A stretch of DNA of 64,000 nucleotides, taken from Tenacibaculum sp. MAR_2009_124. GTDB taxonomy: Bacteria; Bacteroidota; Bacteroidia; Flavobacteriales; Flavobacteriaceae. The notes under the pieces were generated by a model. It searched no databases. It was not told where the DNA came from and saw only the letters and a list, made by a program, of their open reading frames with translations. Location: NCBI RefSeq assembly GCF_900105455.1, contig NZ_FNSF01000008.1, positions 434,001-498,000 on the forward strand, written 5' to 3'. Both the position numbers and the translations under genes were made by a program. Of the stretch, positions 1 to 7,565 are shown piece by piece (position 1 is the first letter of the stretch; each line of letters opens with the position of its first letter).

Positions 1-1487
1 TTTTTTCCATGAATAGTGTAAATAATAAGACTTACTTCTTTTATAGCATGAATAGTGATAATTCCTTGTGATGGATTTGGGTACGTACTAAAATTAGTAG
101 CATGAAATTCATCAACACTTAAACTACTGCACTCTGCTTGATTGTTTACAAAAATTGAAGCAGCATCGATATCAGTCCAGTTTGTAGCACTCCAAGTAGC
201 ATCATCGACCTCGATACAAATTAAATTTGGGTTATTTGATGAGTTAAAACTTGTAAAGTTAGCGTTATTTCCATTTTTAACATGTAAGCTAGTCAATTGG
301 TTATTATAGCAATTTAATCTGGTTAAAGAGCTATTTAGTGTCATATCTAAACTACTCATAGAATGATTATTAGAACAATTTAAATCTATTAAAGCCGTAT
401 TTAATGACAAGTCTAAATCAGATAGTTGATTATCACTACAGTTTAATTTCATTAAAAGTATGTTTGCAGATAAATCTAAGTTGGATAATTGATTACGGGA
501 ACATTTTAATTCTGTTAAAGCAGTATTAGCAGACAAATTCAAGTTAGTCAACAGGTTATTAATACAATGTAATTTAGTTAGTGCTGTAAAATCTTCAATA
601 CCTGTTAAATCTGCAATAGGTAAATTTCTTAACATTAAGTCAGTTATTGTATTAATATTTGCCGTAGTAACATAATTGTCACTAGCAATGCCATTACCCA
701 TACTTGTTGGGTTTCCAATAGTAACCACATTTCCATATGCATTGTGGGTTTCTAGATAATTTTCAAAAACATCATCTGGCACATAGGTTGAGTTAAAAAC
801 TGTACAATTTTCACTAAAACTACTTGTACTATTAATATTTACCCAATTTGAAGCACTCCAAGCAGCATCATCCACCTCTATACAAATTAAGTTTGGGTTT
901 CCAGTTGCAATAAAACCAGTTATATTGGCATTGTTCCCATTTTTAATATTCAAGTTGGTTAATTGATTATTATAGCAGAATACTTCTTGCAAATTGGTAT
1001 TTGAACTTAAATCTAAACTTGCTAGTTGATTGTTGTAAGCTCCTAAGTACATTAAATTAGGATTCTGACTCAAATCTATAGTTGTTATCTGGTTATTTTC
1101 AATAGATAAGTCTTGTAAACCTGTAAGCAATGTAACATCTAAATTTGTTAGCTGATTATTATCTATCCACAGCAATTCTAATGCGGTATTTTGGGATAAA
1201 TTAACATTAGATAAATTATTATCATCTGCATATAAATTTTGTAGAGCAATAAAATCTTCAATACCACTTAAGTCGGCAATATTAGCTGATGAAATGTTTA
1301 AAGTTGTAAGTGTATTAATATTAGAAGTCAATACATAATCATCTAAAGCACCAGAGTCATAACCTAAAGCAATTAGTAAATGTTCAAAATTGTCATCAGG
1401 TACATATGTCGTCGATTGACTAAAAAACTGAATAGTAAAAAGGCTAGTTATTATAAAAAAAAGTAATTTTGTTTTCATAATCTTCAT
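1..1487 (-). CDS. Leucine-rich-repeat T9SS cargo protein (3' end cut by window)
   Basis: Open frame running off the left edge, so the C-terminus is missing. An N-terminal signal peptide ends near FFSQS. Two similar blocks follow, each opening with a TYVPDDxFE motif and carrying 4-6 LRRs of the form NxxLxxLDLSxNTxLxxLxCxxNQL. Each block closes with NPNLICIEVDDAxWSAxNW. After the second block comes YPNPSQGIITI, the start of a type A T9SS sorting domain, so the protein is probably exported by type IX secretion and surface-anchored or released. Start is ATG at 1487 (MKIMKTK) or 1478; both are in frame. It is the last gene of the minus-strand run from 3536. Ligand and role are unknown; LRR proteins of this kind often bind protein or glycan surfaces (inference). 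Confidence 0.85.
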   Translation of the reverse strand, partial: MKIMKTKLLFFIITSLFTIQFFSQSTTYVPDDNFEHLLIALGYDSGALDDYVLTSNINTLTTLNISSANIADLSGIEDFIALQNLYADDNNLSNVNLSQNTALELLWIDNNQLTNLDVTLLTGLQDLSIENNQITTIDLSQNPNLMYLGAYNNQLASLDLSSNTNLQEVFCYNNQLTNLNIKNGNNANITGFIATGNPNLICIEVDDAAWSASNWVNINSTSSFSENCTVFNSTYVPDDVFENYLETHNAYGNVVTIGNPTSMGNGIASDNYVTTANINTITDLMLRNLPIADLTGIEDFTALTKLHCINNLLTNLNLSANTALTELKCSRNQLSNLDLSANILLMKLNCSDNQLSDLDLSLNTALIDLNCSNNHSMSSLDMTLNSSLTRLNCYNNQLTSLHVKNGNNANFTSFNSSNNPNLICIEVDDATWSATNWTDIDAASIFVNNQAECSSLSVDEFHATNFSTYPNPSQGIITIHAIKEVSLIIYTIHGK

Positions 1488-1532
1488 TTTCGTTTAAACT
1501 TCTCCAGTTTTAAAACCAGTGCTTTTTTATCT

Positions 1533-2195
1533 TTAAGTATTATCATTTCCATCACAATTACTATCTATACCATCATTAGGAATTTCTCTAGTATATGGAT
1601 GAATTTCATTGTTTGTATCATTACAGTCTAACTTGTTGTGTACACCTTGTGCAGCAGAAAATTGTTGCGAACCATATCCATCTCCATCCGCATCTATATA
1701 ATACTCTATAACGTCAGTTTCTCCATCGCAATTATCGTCAATTCCATTATTAGGAATTTCATTTGCTTTAGGATGAATCGCTATATCATTATCATCGCAA
1801 TCTCCAGCAAACCACGAATGATTATTAGGTGCTGTAGTATGATTATCTATTTCTACAACTATTGGAGAAGGGCTTCCAAATCCGTCACCATCTTTATCAC
1901 TATAAAATGTATAAGCAAATTTCCCATTACAATCTTCGTCAATTTCATTATCAGGAATTTCTGTAGCGTTTGGAAACACATTGGCATTGGTATCATCACA
2001 ATCATCTGTATTATCAACATATCCACTAGGCTGACTCGAAGCCTGTTGTCTATCTTCATAAATTCCAAATCCGTCACCATCTGCATCTTTATACCACCAA
2101 GGAATATTATCTTGAGTGCATCCCGGACCTACAATAAGAATTGCGGTTATTAATAATGTTACTGGAAGAATAATTTTTATAATTGAATTTTTCAT
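1533..2195 (-). CDS. MopE-like putative metal-binding repeat protein
   Basis: 220 aa with a hydrophobic leader and Cys26, probably a lipoprotein although the lipobox (VGPGC) is weak. The rest is three copies of the putative metal-binding motif family: an Asp-rich DxDGDGxG loop (residues about 36-43, 98-106, 167-174) followed by DCDD/DCNDTN and an ending of the form EIPxxxIDxxCDG. The DxDGDG loops resemble calcium-binding EF-hand/thrombospondin loops, and the paired Cys in each unit probably form disulfides outside the cytoplasm. It starts 4 nt after the Lgt-like gene stop, so it is likely cotranscribed. Function beyond metal binding cannot be read. Confidence 0.85.
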   Translation of the reverse strand: MKNSIIKIILPVTLLITAILIVGPGCTQDNIPWWYKDADGDGFGIYEDRQQASSQPSGYVDNTDDCDDTNANVFPNATEIPDNEIDEDCNGKFAYTFYSDKDGDGFGSPSPIVVEIDNHTTAPNNHSWFAGDCDDNDIAIHPKANEIPNNGIDDNCDGETDVIEYYIDADGDGYGSQQFSAAQGVHNKLDCNDTNNEIHPYTREIPNDGIDSNCDGNDNT

Positions 2196-2199
2196 GATT

Positions 2200-2949
2200 T
2201 TATATTAAATGATTCTTGTTTTTTAACTTGAAATAAAAAAAGCCTGTAATTACCAATAAGCATAAGGCTATAAATTGTGAGTGAGAAAGACAGTTTTCTA
2301 TTATAAAACCTCTTTTATCGCCTCTAAAGATTTCTAATCCACCTCTTATTATCGCATAAAATGAAACGTACAAAAGAAATACTTGTCCGTTAAATTGTTT
2401 TTTTTGTTTCACTATAAGCAGTGTAATCAAAATTAGAAGTATTGAAAAAACTTCATATAATTGTGAAGGATGAACGGTTATATTGTTGGTTTTAGGGAAA
2501 ACCATTCCAAAAGCTATATCGGTTGGTTTACCAAAACAGCAACCAGCAAAAAAACATCCCATTCTGCCAATTACATGTACGATGGTAGTAGTAACCGCTA
2601 AAATATCTAACATAGGTAACACAGGTATTTTATGTTTTTTCAAATACCAAATAATAGTGAACACGCAACATAAAAAAGAACCATAGAAGACAAATCCGCC
2701 AGAAAATATATTAATGATATTTTCCGGATTTTGAATATAATAAAATGGTTTTTCAAAAAACAGAAATAGCTTTCCACCAATAAACCCTGCTATAAAAATC
2801 AGATAGAAAAAAGAATTTTGCAGATTAACTTTTCTTTCTCTTTTAGCTTGTCTTTTTGTATATAAAATGGAAAGTAATGTCCCTAAAACAACACAAAAAG
2901 CATACGTATAAACTATTATGTTTTGAAATTCAAATAACTTTGGAAACAT
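2200..2949 (-). CDS. Prolipoprotein diacylglyceryl transferase-like membrane protein (Lgt family)
   Basis: 249 aa, about seven membrane segments. Lgt hallmarks are GGFVFYG (84-90), a Lgt-signature-like GRMGCFFAGCCFGKPT (128-143) and HPSQLYE (160-166). Lgt moves diacylglyceryl from phosphatidylglycerol to the lipobox Cys of prolipoproteins. The Cys-rich GCFFAGCCFGKP version differs from housekeeping GNFINGELWG and is typical of a second, accessory Lgt-like group in Bacteroidota. It may therefore be a specialised transferase for its neighbours, which include a clear lipoprotein upstream and a possible one downstream (inference). It lies in an apparent operon with 11-nt and 4-nt gaps. Confidence 0.8.
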   Translation of the reverse strand: MFPKLFEFQNIIVYTYAFCVVLGTLLSILYTKRQAKRERKVNLQNSFFYLIFIAGFIGGKLFLFFEKPFYYIQNPENIINIFSGGFVFYGSFLCCVFTIIWYLKKHKIPVLPMLDILAVTTTIVHVIGRMGCFFAGCCFGKPTDIAFGMVFPKTNNITVHPSQLYEVFSILLILITLLIVKQKKQFNGQVFLLYVSFYAIIRGGLEIFRGDKRGFIIENCLSHSQFIALCLLVITGFFYFKLKNKNHLI

Positions 2950-2960
2950 AACTGTAATTT

Positions 2961-3536
2961 TTATTGGTCAGCGCCTCTTTTCATTCTTCCTGAACCTGTA
3001 ATTGGTCCATTAATAGAACTATCTATAGCGTCTGTATAAGTCCCTGAAAAAGTAAATTCTAAATAATCTCCTACATTGTTTGCATTCATAACAATAGTAC
3101 AATCTATTGGACTCGTTGCATAAAAAGCTGTTGGGAAAAATTTATTTGCAGCAGTATGTTCAGCAAAATAAAAACCCAATACACTTGTGTTCGGATCTGG
3201 GGCTCCCCAAGGTACATTTGTCGTAGCTAAAAAAGAACTTAAATCGGAAAACGTAAAGTTTCCATCCACATAAATACTCGCTCCTCCAGGTTGCGTGGCT
3301 CCAGCTCTAAAAAAAAACTTTTGATAATTTGGATTAGGATTTATAACGCGATATGCCGTCATACTTACATCAAAAATCCTTTCTGTTCCATTAATAGTAT
3401 ACTTAAAATATTCTTGTGTATTATTTGTTGGTGTAATCGTACCATCACTATCACTGCAACTCGTTATATGTATTAAAAAGAATATCGCTATTACACTTAA
3501 GGAAATAAAGTTTAGTACCTTCTTACTATTGTTCAT
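2961..3536 (-). CDS. Lipoprotein of unknown function
   Basis: 191 aa. A signal peptide with lipobox ITSC puts the acylated Cys at residue 27, followed by a Ser/Asp/Thr linker. The remainder is predicted beta-rich, including a YFKYTINGTERIFDV strand pair near 44-58. No catalytic motif is recognisable. It heads the minus-strand operon with the Lgt-like and MopE-like genes. A Bacteroidota -7 box sits 19 nt upstream of the start. Product identity is unknown. Confidence 0.8.
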   Translation of the reverse strand: MNNSKKVLNFISLSVIAIFFLIHITSCSDSDGTITPTNNTQEYFKYTINGTERIFDVSMTAYRVINPNPNYQKFFFRAGATQPGGASIYVDGNFTFSDLSSFLATTNVPWGAPDPNTSVLGFYFAEHTAANKFFPTAFYATSPIDCTIVMNANNVGDYLEFTFSGTYTDAIDSSINGPITGSGRMKRGADQ

Positions 3537-3554
3537 ATGATTATTACTTTAAGG

Positions 3555-3562
3555 CAAACTTA
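3555..3562 (-). promoter_or_regulatory. -7 promoter element (TAAGTTTG) of the 3.5-kb minus operon
   Basis: Exact match to the Bacteroidota -7 consensus TAnnTTTG on the minus strand, 18 nt before the start codon at 3536. This implies a leader of roughly 12-15 nt. A TTTG at 3588-3585 lies a little farther upstream than the ideal 19-nt spacing. Confidence 0.6.
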
Positions 3563-3697
3563 CTTTGCTTTAAACCATTAAAAACAAATGATTAAAGTAA
3601 AGGCCTATTTCATATGAGGAACGATTAGTTTGAGTGGATTAAATAGTTTTCACTATTTTCTATATTACTATAAATTCATGATTTCTGCACTTTTACT

Positions 3698-3722
3698 GCC
3701 GTTTAACCAAACGGCATTTTTC
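3698..3722 (+). terminator. Terminator-like hairpin with no obvious gene
   Basis: GCCGTTT (3698-3704) and AAACGGC (3709-3715) form a 7-bp stem with a 4-nt loop followed by ATTTTT on the plus strand. No plus-strand gene lies upstream, so it is either an orphan, the end of a small unrecognised transcript, or chance. Confidence 0.4.
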
Positions 3723-3825
3723 CAGAATACCAAATAGCATTATGCTACGATTTCTTTTTGTAAGGAAAGTAAGATTAGGACTTCTTTATTTTAGATTAAC
3801 AAAAGTCTTTGCTTAAACACAACTA

Positions 3826-3855
3826 TTAGTCTTGATCCATTCTTAGTCTTGATCC
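3826..3855. repeat. 13-bp tandem direct repeat
   Basis: TTAGTCTTGATCC occurs at 3826-3838 and again at 3843-3855, a 17-bp period, beside the tRNA gene. The rest of the gene-free stretch 3537-3914 holds only the operon promoter and the orphan hairpin. Confidence 0.6.
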
Positions 3856-3880
3856 TTTTAAACCCTAAGTTGAGAGCAAT

Positions 3881-3910
3881 AAAAAAAGCTTCACGATTTG
3901 TGAAGCTTTT
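3881..3910 (-). terminator. Terminator of the tRNA-Met gene
   Basis: AAAAGCTTCAC (3884-3894) pairs with GTGAAGCTTTT (3900-3910) around a 5-nt loop. On the minus strand the stem is followed by a run of T (complement of A 3881-3887), a few nucleotides past the tRNA 3' end. It could work in both directions. Confidence 0.8.
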
Positions 3911-3914
3911 CTAG

Positions 3915-3987
3915 TAGCGGGAACTGGACTCGAACCAGTGACCTTCGGGTTATGAGCCCGACGAGCTGCCTACTGCTCTATCCCGCG
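3915..3987 (-). tRNA. tRNA-Met (CAT), initiator type
   Basis: Cloverleaf read on the minus strand. The acceptor 5' strand is CGCGGGA (3987-3981), the D stem GAGC/GCTC, the anticodon stem GGG/CCC around CTCATAA, the T arm ends GTTCGAGTC, and the discriminator is A. Three consecutive G-C pairs in the anticodon stem, A11-U24, and an unpaired 1-72 position (C1 opposite U72) are initiator-tRNA hallmarks. CCA is not encoded; the bases after the discriminator are CTA. A terminator follows directly. Confidence 0.93.
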
Positions 3988-4114
3988 ATTTGTTCTGCAA
4001 AGGTACGTACTTTTCTCTGTTCTACCCAAATTATAAGGACGATTTTATATAAAAAAAACATAACCAAAACAATAACAACACATTAAAAAAACGTTTTCTT
4101 CTTTAAAAACCATG

Positions 4115-4122
4115 TATCTTTG
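4115..4122 (+). promoter_or_regulatory. -7 promoter element (TATCTTTG) of era
   Basis: Exact TAnnTTTG match ending 4 nt before the ATG at 4127. Transcription would start about at the start codon, giving a leaderless or near-leaderless era mRNA. The earlier in-frame ATG at 4112 overlaps this box and is therefore unlikely to be transcribed. No good -33 element is seen. Confidence 0.65.
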
Positions 4123-4126
4123 TAGC

Positions 4127-5008
4127 ATGACACACAAAGCAGGATTTGTAAACATTATTGGAAACCCAAATGTTGGAAAATCAACCTTAATGAATGCCTT
4201 AGTTGGTGAAAAACTTTCAATCATTACATCAAAGGCACAAACAACAAGACATCGTATTCTTGGGATTGTTAATGATGACGATTACCAAATTGTTTTTTCA
4301 GATACACCAGGCATTATTAAACCTGCATATGAGTTACAGGAATCTATGATGGATTTTGTAAAATCTGCTTTTGAAGATGCTGATGTTTTAATCTATATGG
4401 TTGAAATTGGTGAGAAGGAATTAAAAAATGAAGACTTCTTCAAAAAAATAATCAATAGCAACATTCCTGTTATATTACTATTAAATAAAATTGACAAATC
4501 TTCTCAGGCGGAAGTTGAAGAAAAAATCCAATTTTGGAGAAAAAAAGTTCCCAACTCTTTTGTTTATGTAATCTCTGCTCTTGAAAAATTTAATGTAGAA
4601 ACCGTTTTCTATAAAATTATAGAACTTTTACCAGAAGCACCTCCTTTCTACCCTAAGGATCAATTAACTGATAAACCTGAACGTTTTTTTGTAAACGAAA
4701 CTATTAGAGAAAAAATACTTCAACAATACAAAAAAGAAATTCCATACTCAGTAGAAGTAGAAACTGAAGATTTTGTGGAAGAAGAAAATATCATAAAAAT
4801 AAGATCCGTTATTATGGTAGAACGTGACACTCAAAAAGGAATTATTATTGGTCATAAGGGAAGTGCTATAAAAGGAGTTGGAACGGATGCAAGGAAAGAC
4901 CTTCAAAACTTTTTTAAGAAAAAGGTTTTTCTGGACTTATATGTGAAAGTGAATAAAAATTGGAGATCCAACGATCGTCAATTGAAACGTTTTGGTTATA
5001 AAGATTAG
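4127..5008 (+). CDS. era: GTPase Era
   Basis: 293 aa from ATG 4127. This start is chosen because the alternative ATG at 4112 overlaps the -7 promoter box and MTHKAGFVNIIGNP matches normal Era N-termini. The P-loop is GNPNVGKST (12-20), with DTPG (G3) and NKID (G4) following. The C-terminal KH domain carries the IIGHKGSAIKGVG signature. Era binds the 3' end of 16S rRNA and helps 30S maturation on the inner face of the membrane. Its stop lies 1 nt from the stop of the convergent gene at 5010. Confidence 0.97.
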   Translation: MTHKAGFVNIIGNPNVGKSTLMNALVGEKLSIITSKAQTTRHRILGIVNDDDYQIVFSDTPGIIKPAYELQESMMDFVKSAFEDADVLIYMVEIGEKELKNEDFFKKIINSNIPVILLLNKIDKSSQAEVEEKIQFWRKKVPNSFVYVISALEKFNVETVFYKIIELLPEAPPFYPKDQLTDKPERFFVNETIREKILQQYKKEIPYSVEVETEDFVEEENIIKIRSVIMVERDTQKGIIIGHKGSAIKGVGTDARKDLQNFFKKKVFLDLYVKVNKNWRSNDRQLKRFGYKD

Positions 5009-5009
5009 T

Positions 5010-5513
5010 TTATATTTTTTTTAAAACCTGTTTTATAAACTTTTTTAATTCCTGCATTTGCTTTTCACCAGTTGCTTTTCCTACGCTTCCGATGAAATAT
5101 AGGAGTATCCATAAAATTGGTAAGGCTATTAACATTACAATAGGAAAAAATATACTCTTATTTAATGACCAATTGCTATAAGCGATAATGGAAAAAATTA
5201 AAAAAGCTGTTCCAATCACAAAATGAATAAACATGAAAAGGGTCCAAACCTGAGGTTTTGGACCAAACAGCCCTTTTAGTTTACTTTTATTTCCTATTAG
5301 CTCTTCAACCTCTATTTGTAATTGAGGCGACCAATAGTGACTGTCTTCTTCAGGAATATCAATAATAATATGTTGATCTCTAACCTTCATTTTATATCGT
5401 TGCTCCACATTAACGAGTTTTTTTATTTCCTCTAATAAGTCACTAGCATTCATATCAAAATCCATTTGAAACCTTGGTTTTAAAAAAATTTGGTTGTACA
5501 GTTTATCATCCAT
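5010..5513 (-). CDS. Conserved two-TM membrane protein of unknown function
   Basis: 167 aa. The soluble N-terminal half (1-88) is of mixed alpha/beta character and begins with a conserved-looking LKPRFQMDF. Two strong membrane segments follow near 94-113 and 122-143, then a short basic/amphipathic tail. No catalytic motif is seen. It converges on era with 1 nt between stops; the pairing itself does not give a function. Confidence 0.75.
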   Translation of the reverse strand: MDDKLYNQIFLKPRFQMDFDMNASDLLEEIKKLVNVEQRYKMKVRDQHIIIDIPEEDSHYWSPQLQIEVEELIGNKSKLKGLFGPKPQVWTLFMFIHFVIGTAFLIFSIIAYSNWSLNKSIFFPIVMLIALPILWILLYFIGSVGKATGEKQMQELKKFIKQVLKKI

Positions 5514-5891
5514 AATTTATAGTATTAATTTTTTCGTCCACTATTTTAGAGCATTCATTTCGTATAAAATATGATGAAACTTTAGTGGAATTATTAGAAA
5601 CGGAAAATAATTTTTAAACCTAAAACACTGTTCTCAATTCAATTTTCACTTCTTAAAAACCTCTTACATTCTGATATAAAACAAACATCTACCAATTTTT
5701 TAAAATACAACTGGTATGACTTACAATTTAAAAAATTATCGGCATATCAGAAAGACCCGATCTCAATTTTTAAATCCCTTAATAACCCTTTATTAACCAA
5801 AACGAAAAACATAGTTAACAATGTAAAGTAGTATACGTCCCAAGTATAATCTAAAATTTCGAATTAGCTAACCTTAAATTCATTTATAAGA
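5514..5891. other. Intergenic region, no gene seen
   Basis: 378 bp between divergent genes. It holds a long-range inverted repeat, TTCTGATAT (5669-5677) with ATATCAGAA (5744-5752), enclosing a second pair TACCA/TGGTA. It could fold in a leader or be an operator, but no promoter box or coding frame was found. Confidence 0.4.
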
Positions 5892-5924
5892 ATGAGTTTT
5901 AACAACTTAAAAACAGATAGAATT

Positions 5925-7478
5925 ATGAATTTAAAAAATGTAAAAATTTGGGGGATAGTTCTAATAGGAACTACATTTTTATGTACTTCTTGTCAAGACG
6001 GTATTAACGGAGTAGATGGCATAAATGGAACCGATGGTGTCAACGGAAATGATGGAAATGATGGCGCGGACGGGAAAGATGTTACTTACTTTTCTACTGT
6101 TGCCAAAATCGCTTTAGGAGATGGTATTACAGAAATCTCAGCATATGATGCAGCTACCAAAACTATTTTTTCTACCAACTCTGAAGCCAAAGAAGTTGAA
6201 GTAATTGATATTTCGAATATAAACTCTCCTCAAATCAAAACGGCTATTGATGTAACCACCTTTGGAGGAAATGTTAACAGTGTGGCAAGTAACAATGGCT
6301 ACTTAGCTATTGCCGTAGAAGCTGTTACAAAAACAGATAATGGTAAGGTAGTTATCTTTAAAACAGACAATTTAACATCTCCTTATGCAGAAATTTCTGC
6401 TGGTGCTTTGCCTGACATGGTTACTTTTACACCAGACGGAAAATACATACTCGCAGCCAATGAAGGAGAACCTAATGATGACTATACTATTGATCCCAAA
6501 GGGTCAATAACATTAATTGACGTAGAGGCCAAAACTGCAAATCAAATTTTCTTCGATAATTTTAATTCTCAAGAAGCAACTTTGGAAGCTCAAGGATTTA
6601 GAGTTTTTGGTCCTAGCGCTGATCTAAGTATAGATGTAGAGCCTGAGTATATAACAATTTCATCAGATTCTAAAACTGCATTTATTGCCTTGCAAGAAAA
6701 TAACGGTATTGCTAAGCTAGATATTGATTCGAAAATAATTACCGACATTTATCCTTTAGGAACAAAAGATTATTCTGAATTTCTTTTTGATTTAAGTGAT
6801 AAAGACGATACTGTAGGTAATTTAAAAACATGGCCAGTTTTAAGCTTTTATCAACCTGACGCTATCGATTATTTCGAGATAAATGGTATCGGTTATATTA
6901 TCACTGCCAATGAAGGAGATTCGAGAGATTATGACGGTTATTCAGAAGAAGTAAGAGTTGATGACCTAACGCTAGACCCAGCGGCTTACCCTAATGCTAC
7001 GGAATTGCAAGAAAAGGAAAATCTTGGTCGTTTAAAAGTTACTACTGCTAATGGAGATACGGATAACGATGGTGATATTGATCAAATTTACGGATATGGA
7101 GCTCGTTCTTTCTCTATTTGGAATACGACAGGTAATTTAATGTTTGATTCTGGAAATGACTTTACCATTAAAGCGTTATACGAATTCGGAAATTACCCTG
7201 AAGGAAGATCCGATGATAAAGGAACAGAACCTGAAGCAGTAACAACTTTTATTGAAGGAGACAATATATATGCCGTAATAGGACTGGAAAGAAGTGGAGA
7301 TGTTTTAGTTTACAATATTAAAGATATTCACAATCCAATTTTTGTACAAAGATTAAGAAATACCTCACCAGAAGGATTACTTATAGTTAATGCAACTGAT
7401 AGCCCTAATGGAAAAACTCTTTTAATAGTTTCTAACGAGCATCCAGACGATGCTACTTTAAACATCTATTCTAAATAA
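5925..7478 (+). CDS. Choice-of-anchor I family beta-propeller lipoprotein with collagen-like linker
   Basis: 517 aa from ATG 5925 (MNLKNVK), preferred over ATG 5892 because it gives a normal signal peptide ending in lipobox LCTSC. Directly after the Cys come about nine G-x-y triplets (GINGVDGINGTDG...), a collagen-like spacer rich in Asn and Asp. The remainder is a propeller-type domain of the choice-of-anchor I / mesenchyme-specific glycoprotein family, with repeated ALPDMVTFTPDGKYILAANEGE-like blades. A second ITANEGDSRDYDGY acidic motif may bind metal. Probably surface-exposed. It ends at a strong terminator. Confidence 0.85.
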   Translation: MNLKNVKIWGIVLIGTTFLCTSCQDGINGVDGINGTDGVNGNDGNDGADGKDVTYFSTVAKIALGDGITEISAYDAATKTIFSTNSEAKEVEVIDISNINSPQIKTAIDVTTFGGNVNSVASNNGYLAIAVEAVTKTDNGKVVIFKTDNLTSPYAEISAGALPDMVTFTPDGKYILAANEGEPNDDYTIDPKGSITLIDVEAKTANQIFFDNFNSQEATLEAQGFRVFGPSADLSIDVEPEYITISSDSKTAFIALQENNGIAKLDIDSKIITDIYPLGTKDYSEFLFDLSDKDDTVGNLKTWPVLSFYQPDAIDYFEINGIGYIITANEGDSRDYDGYSEEVRVDDLTLDPAAYPNATELQEKENLGRLKVTTANGDTDNDGDIDQIYGYGARSFSIWNTTGNLMFDSGNDFTIKALYEFGNYPEGRSDDKGTEPEAVTTFIEGDNIYAVIGLERSGDVLVYNIKDIHNPIFVQRLRNTSPEGLLIVNATDSPNGKTLLIVSNEHPDDATLNIYSK

Positions 7479-7503
7479 AAAGATTTCGGAAATTATTGAT
7501 AAT

Positions 7504-7545
7504 AAAACAACTATTGATTATGAATCAATAGTTGTTTTATTTTAT
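7504..7545 (+). terminator. Strong terminator of the 5.9-kb lipoprotein gene
   Basis: A perfect 16-bp stem: AAAACAACTATTGATT (7504-7519) with AATCAATAGTTGTTTT (7523-7538), 3-nt loop, followed by ATTTTAT. Its right arm contains the -33 TTG of the der promoter. Confidence 0.85.
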
Positions 7546-7561
7546 AGAAACACTACCTTTG
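7532..7561 (+). promoter_or_regulatory. Promoter of der (TTG-N19-TACCTTTG)
   Basis: -33 TTG at 7532-7534, exactly 19 nt, then -7 TACCTTTG at 7554-7561: a textbook Bacteroidota promoter. The ATG follows 4 nt later, so the mRNA should be almost leaderless. The -33 box lies inside the preceding terminator hairpin. Confidence 0.8.
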
Positions 7562-7565
7562 CAAA

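Noticed and set aside
1021..1300. Repeats in the LRR gene as a CRISPR-like array
   Set aside because: Periodicity follows the LRR codons (about 63-66 nt) and is imperfect at third positions; it is coding.
1638..2153. 171-aa plus-strand open frame
   Set aside because: It is antisense to the MopE-like gene and consists of low-complexity Ile/Ser-rich sequence produced by the reversed Asp/Asn-rich repeats.
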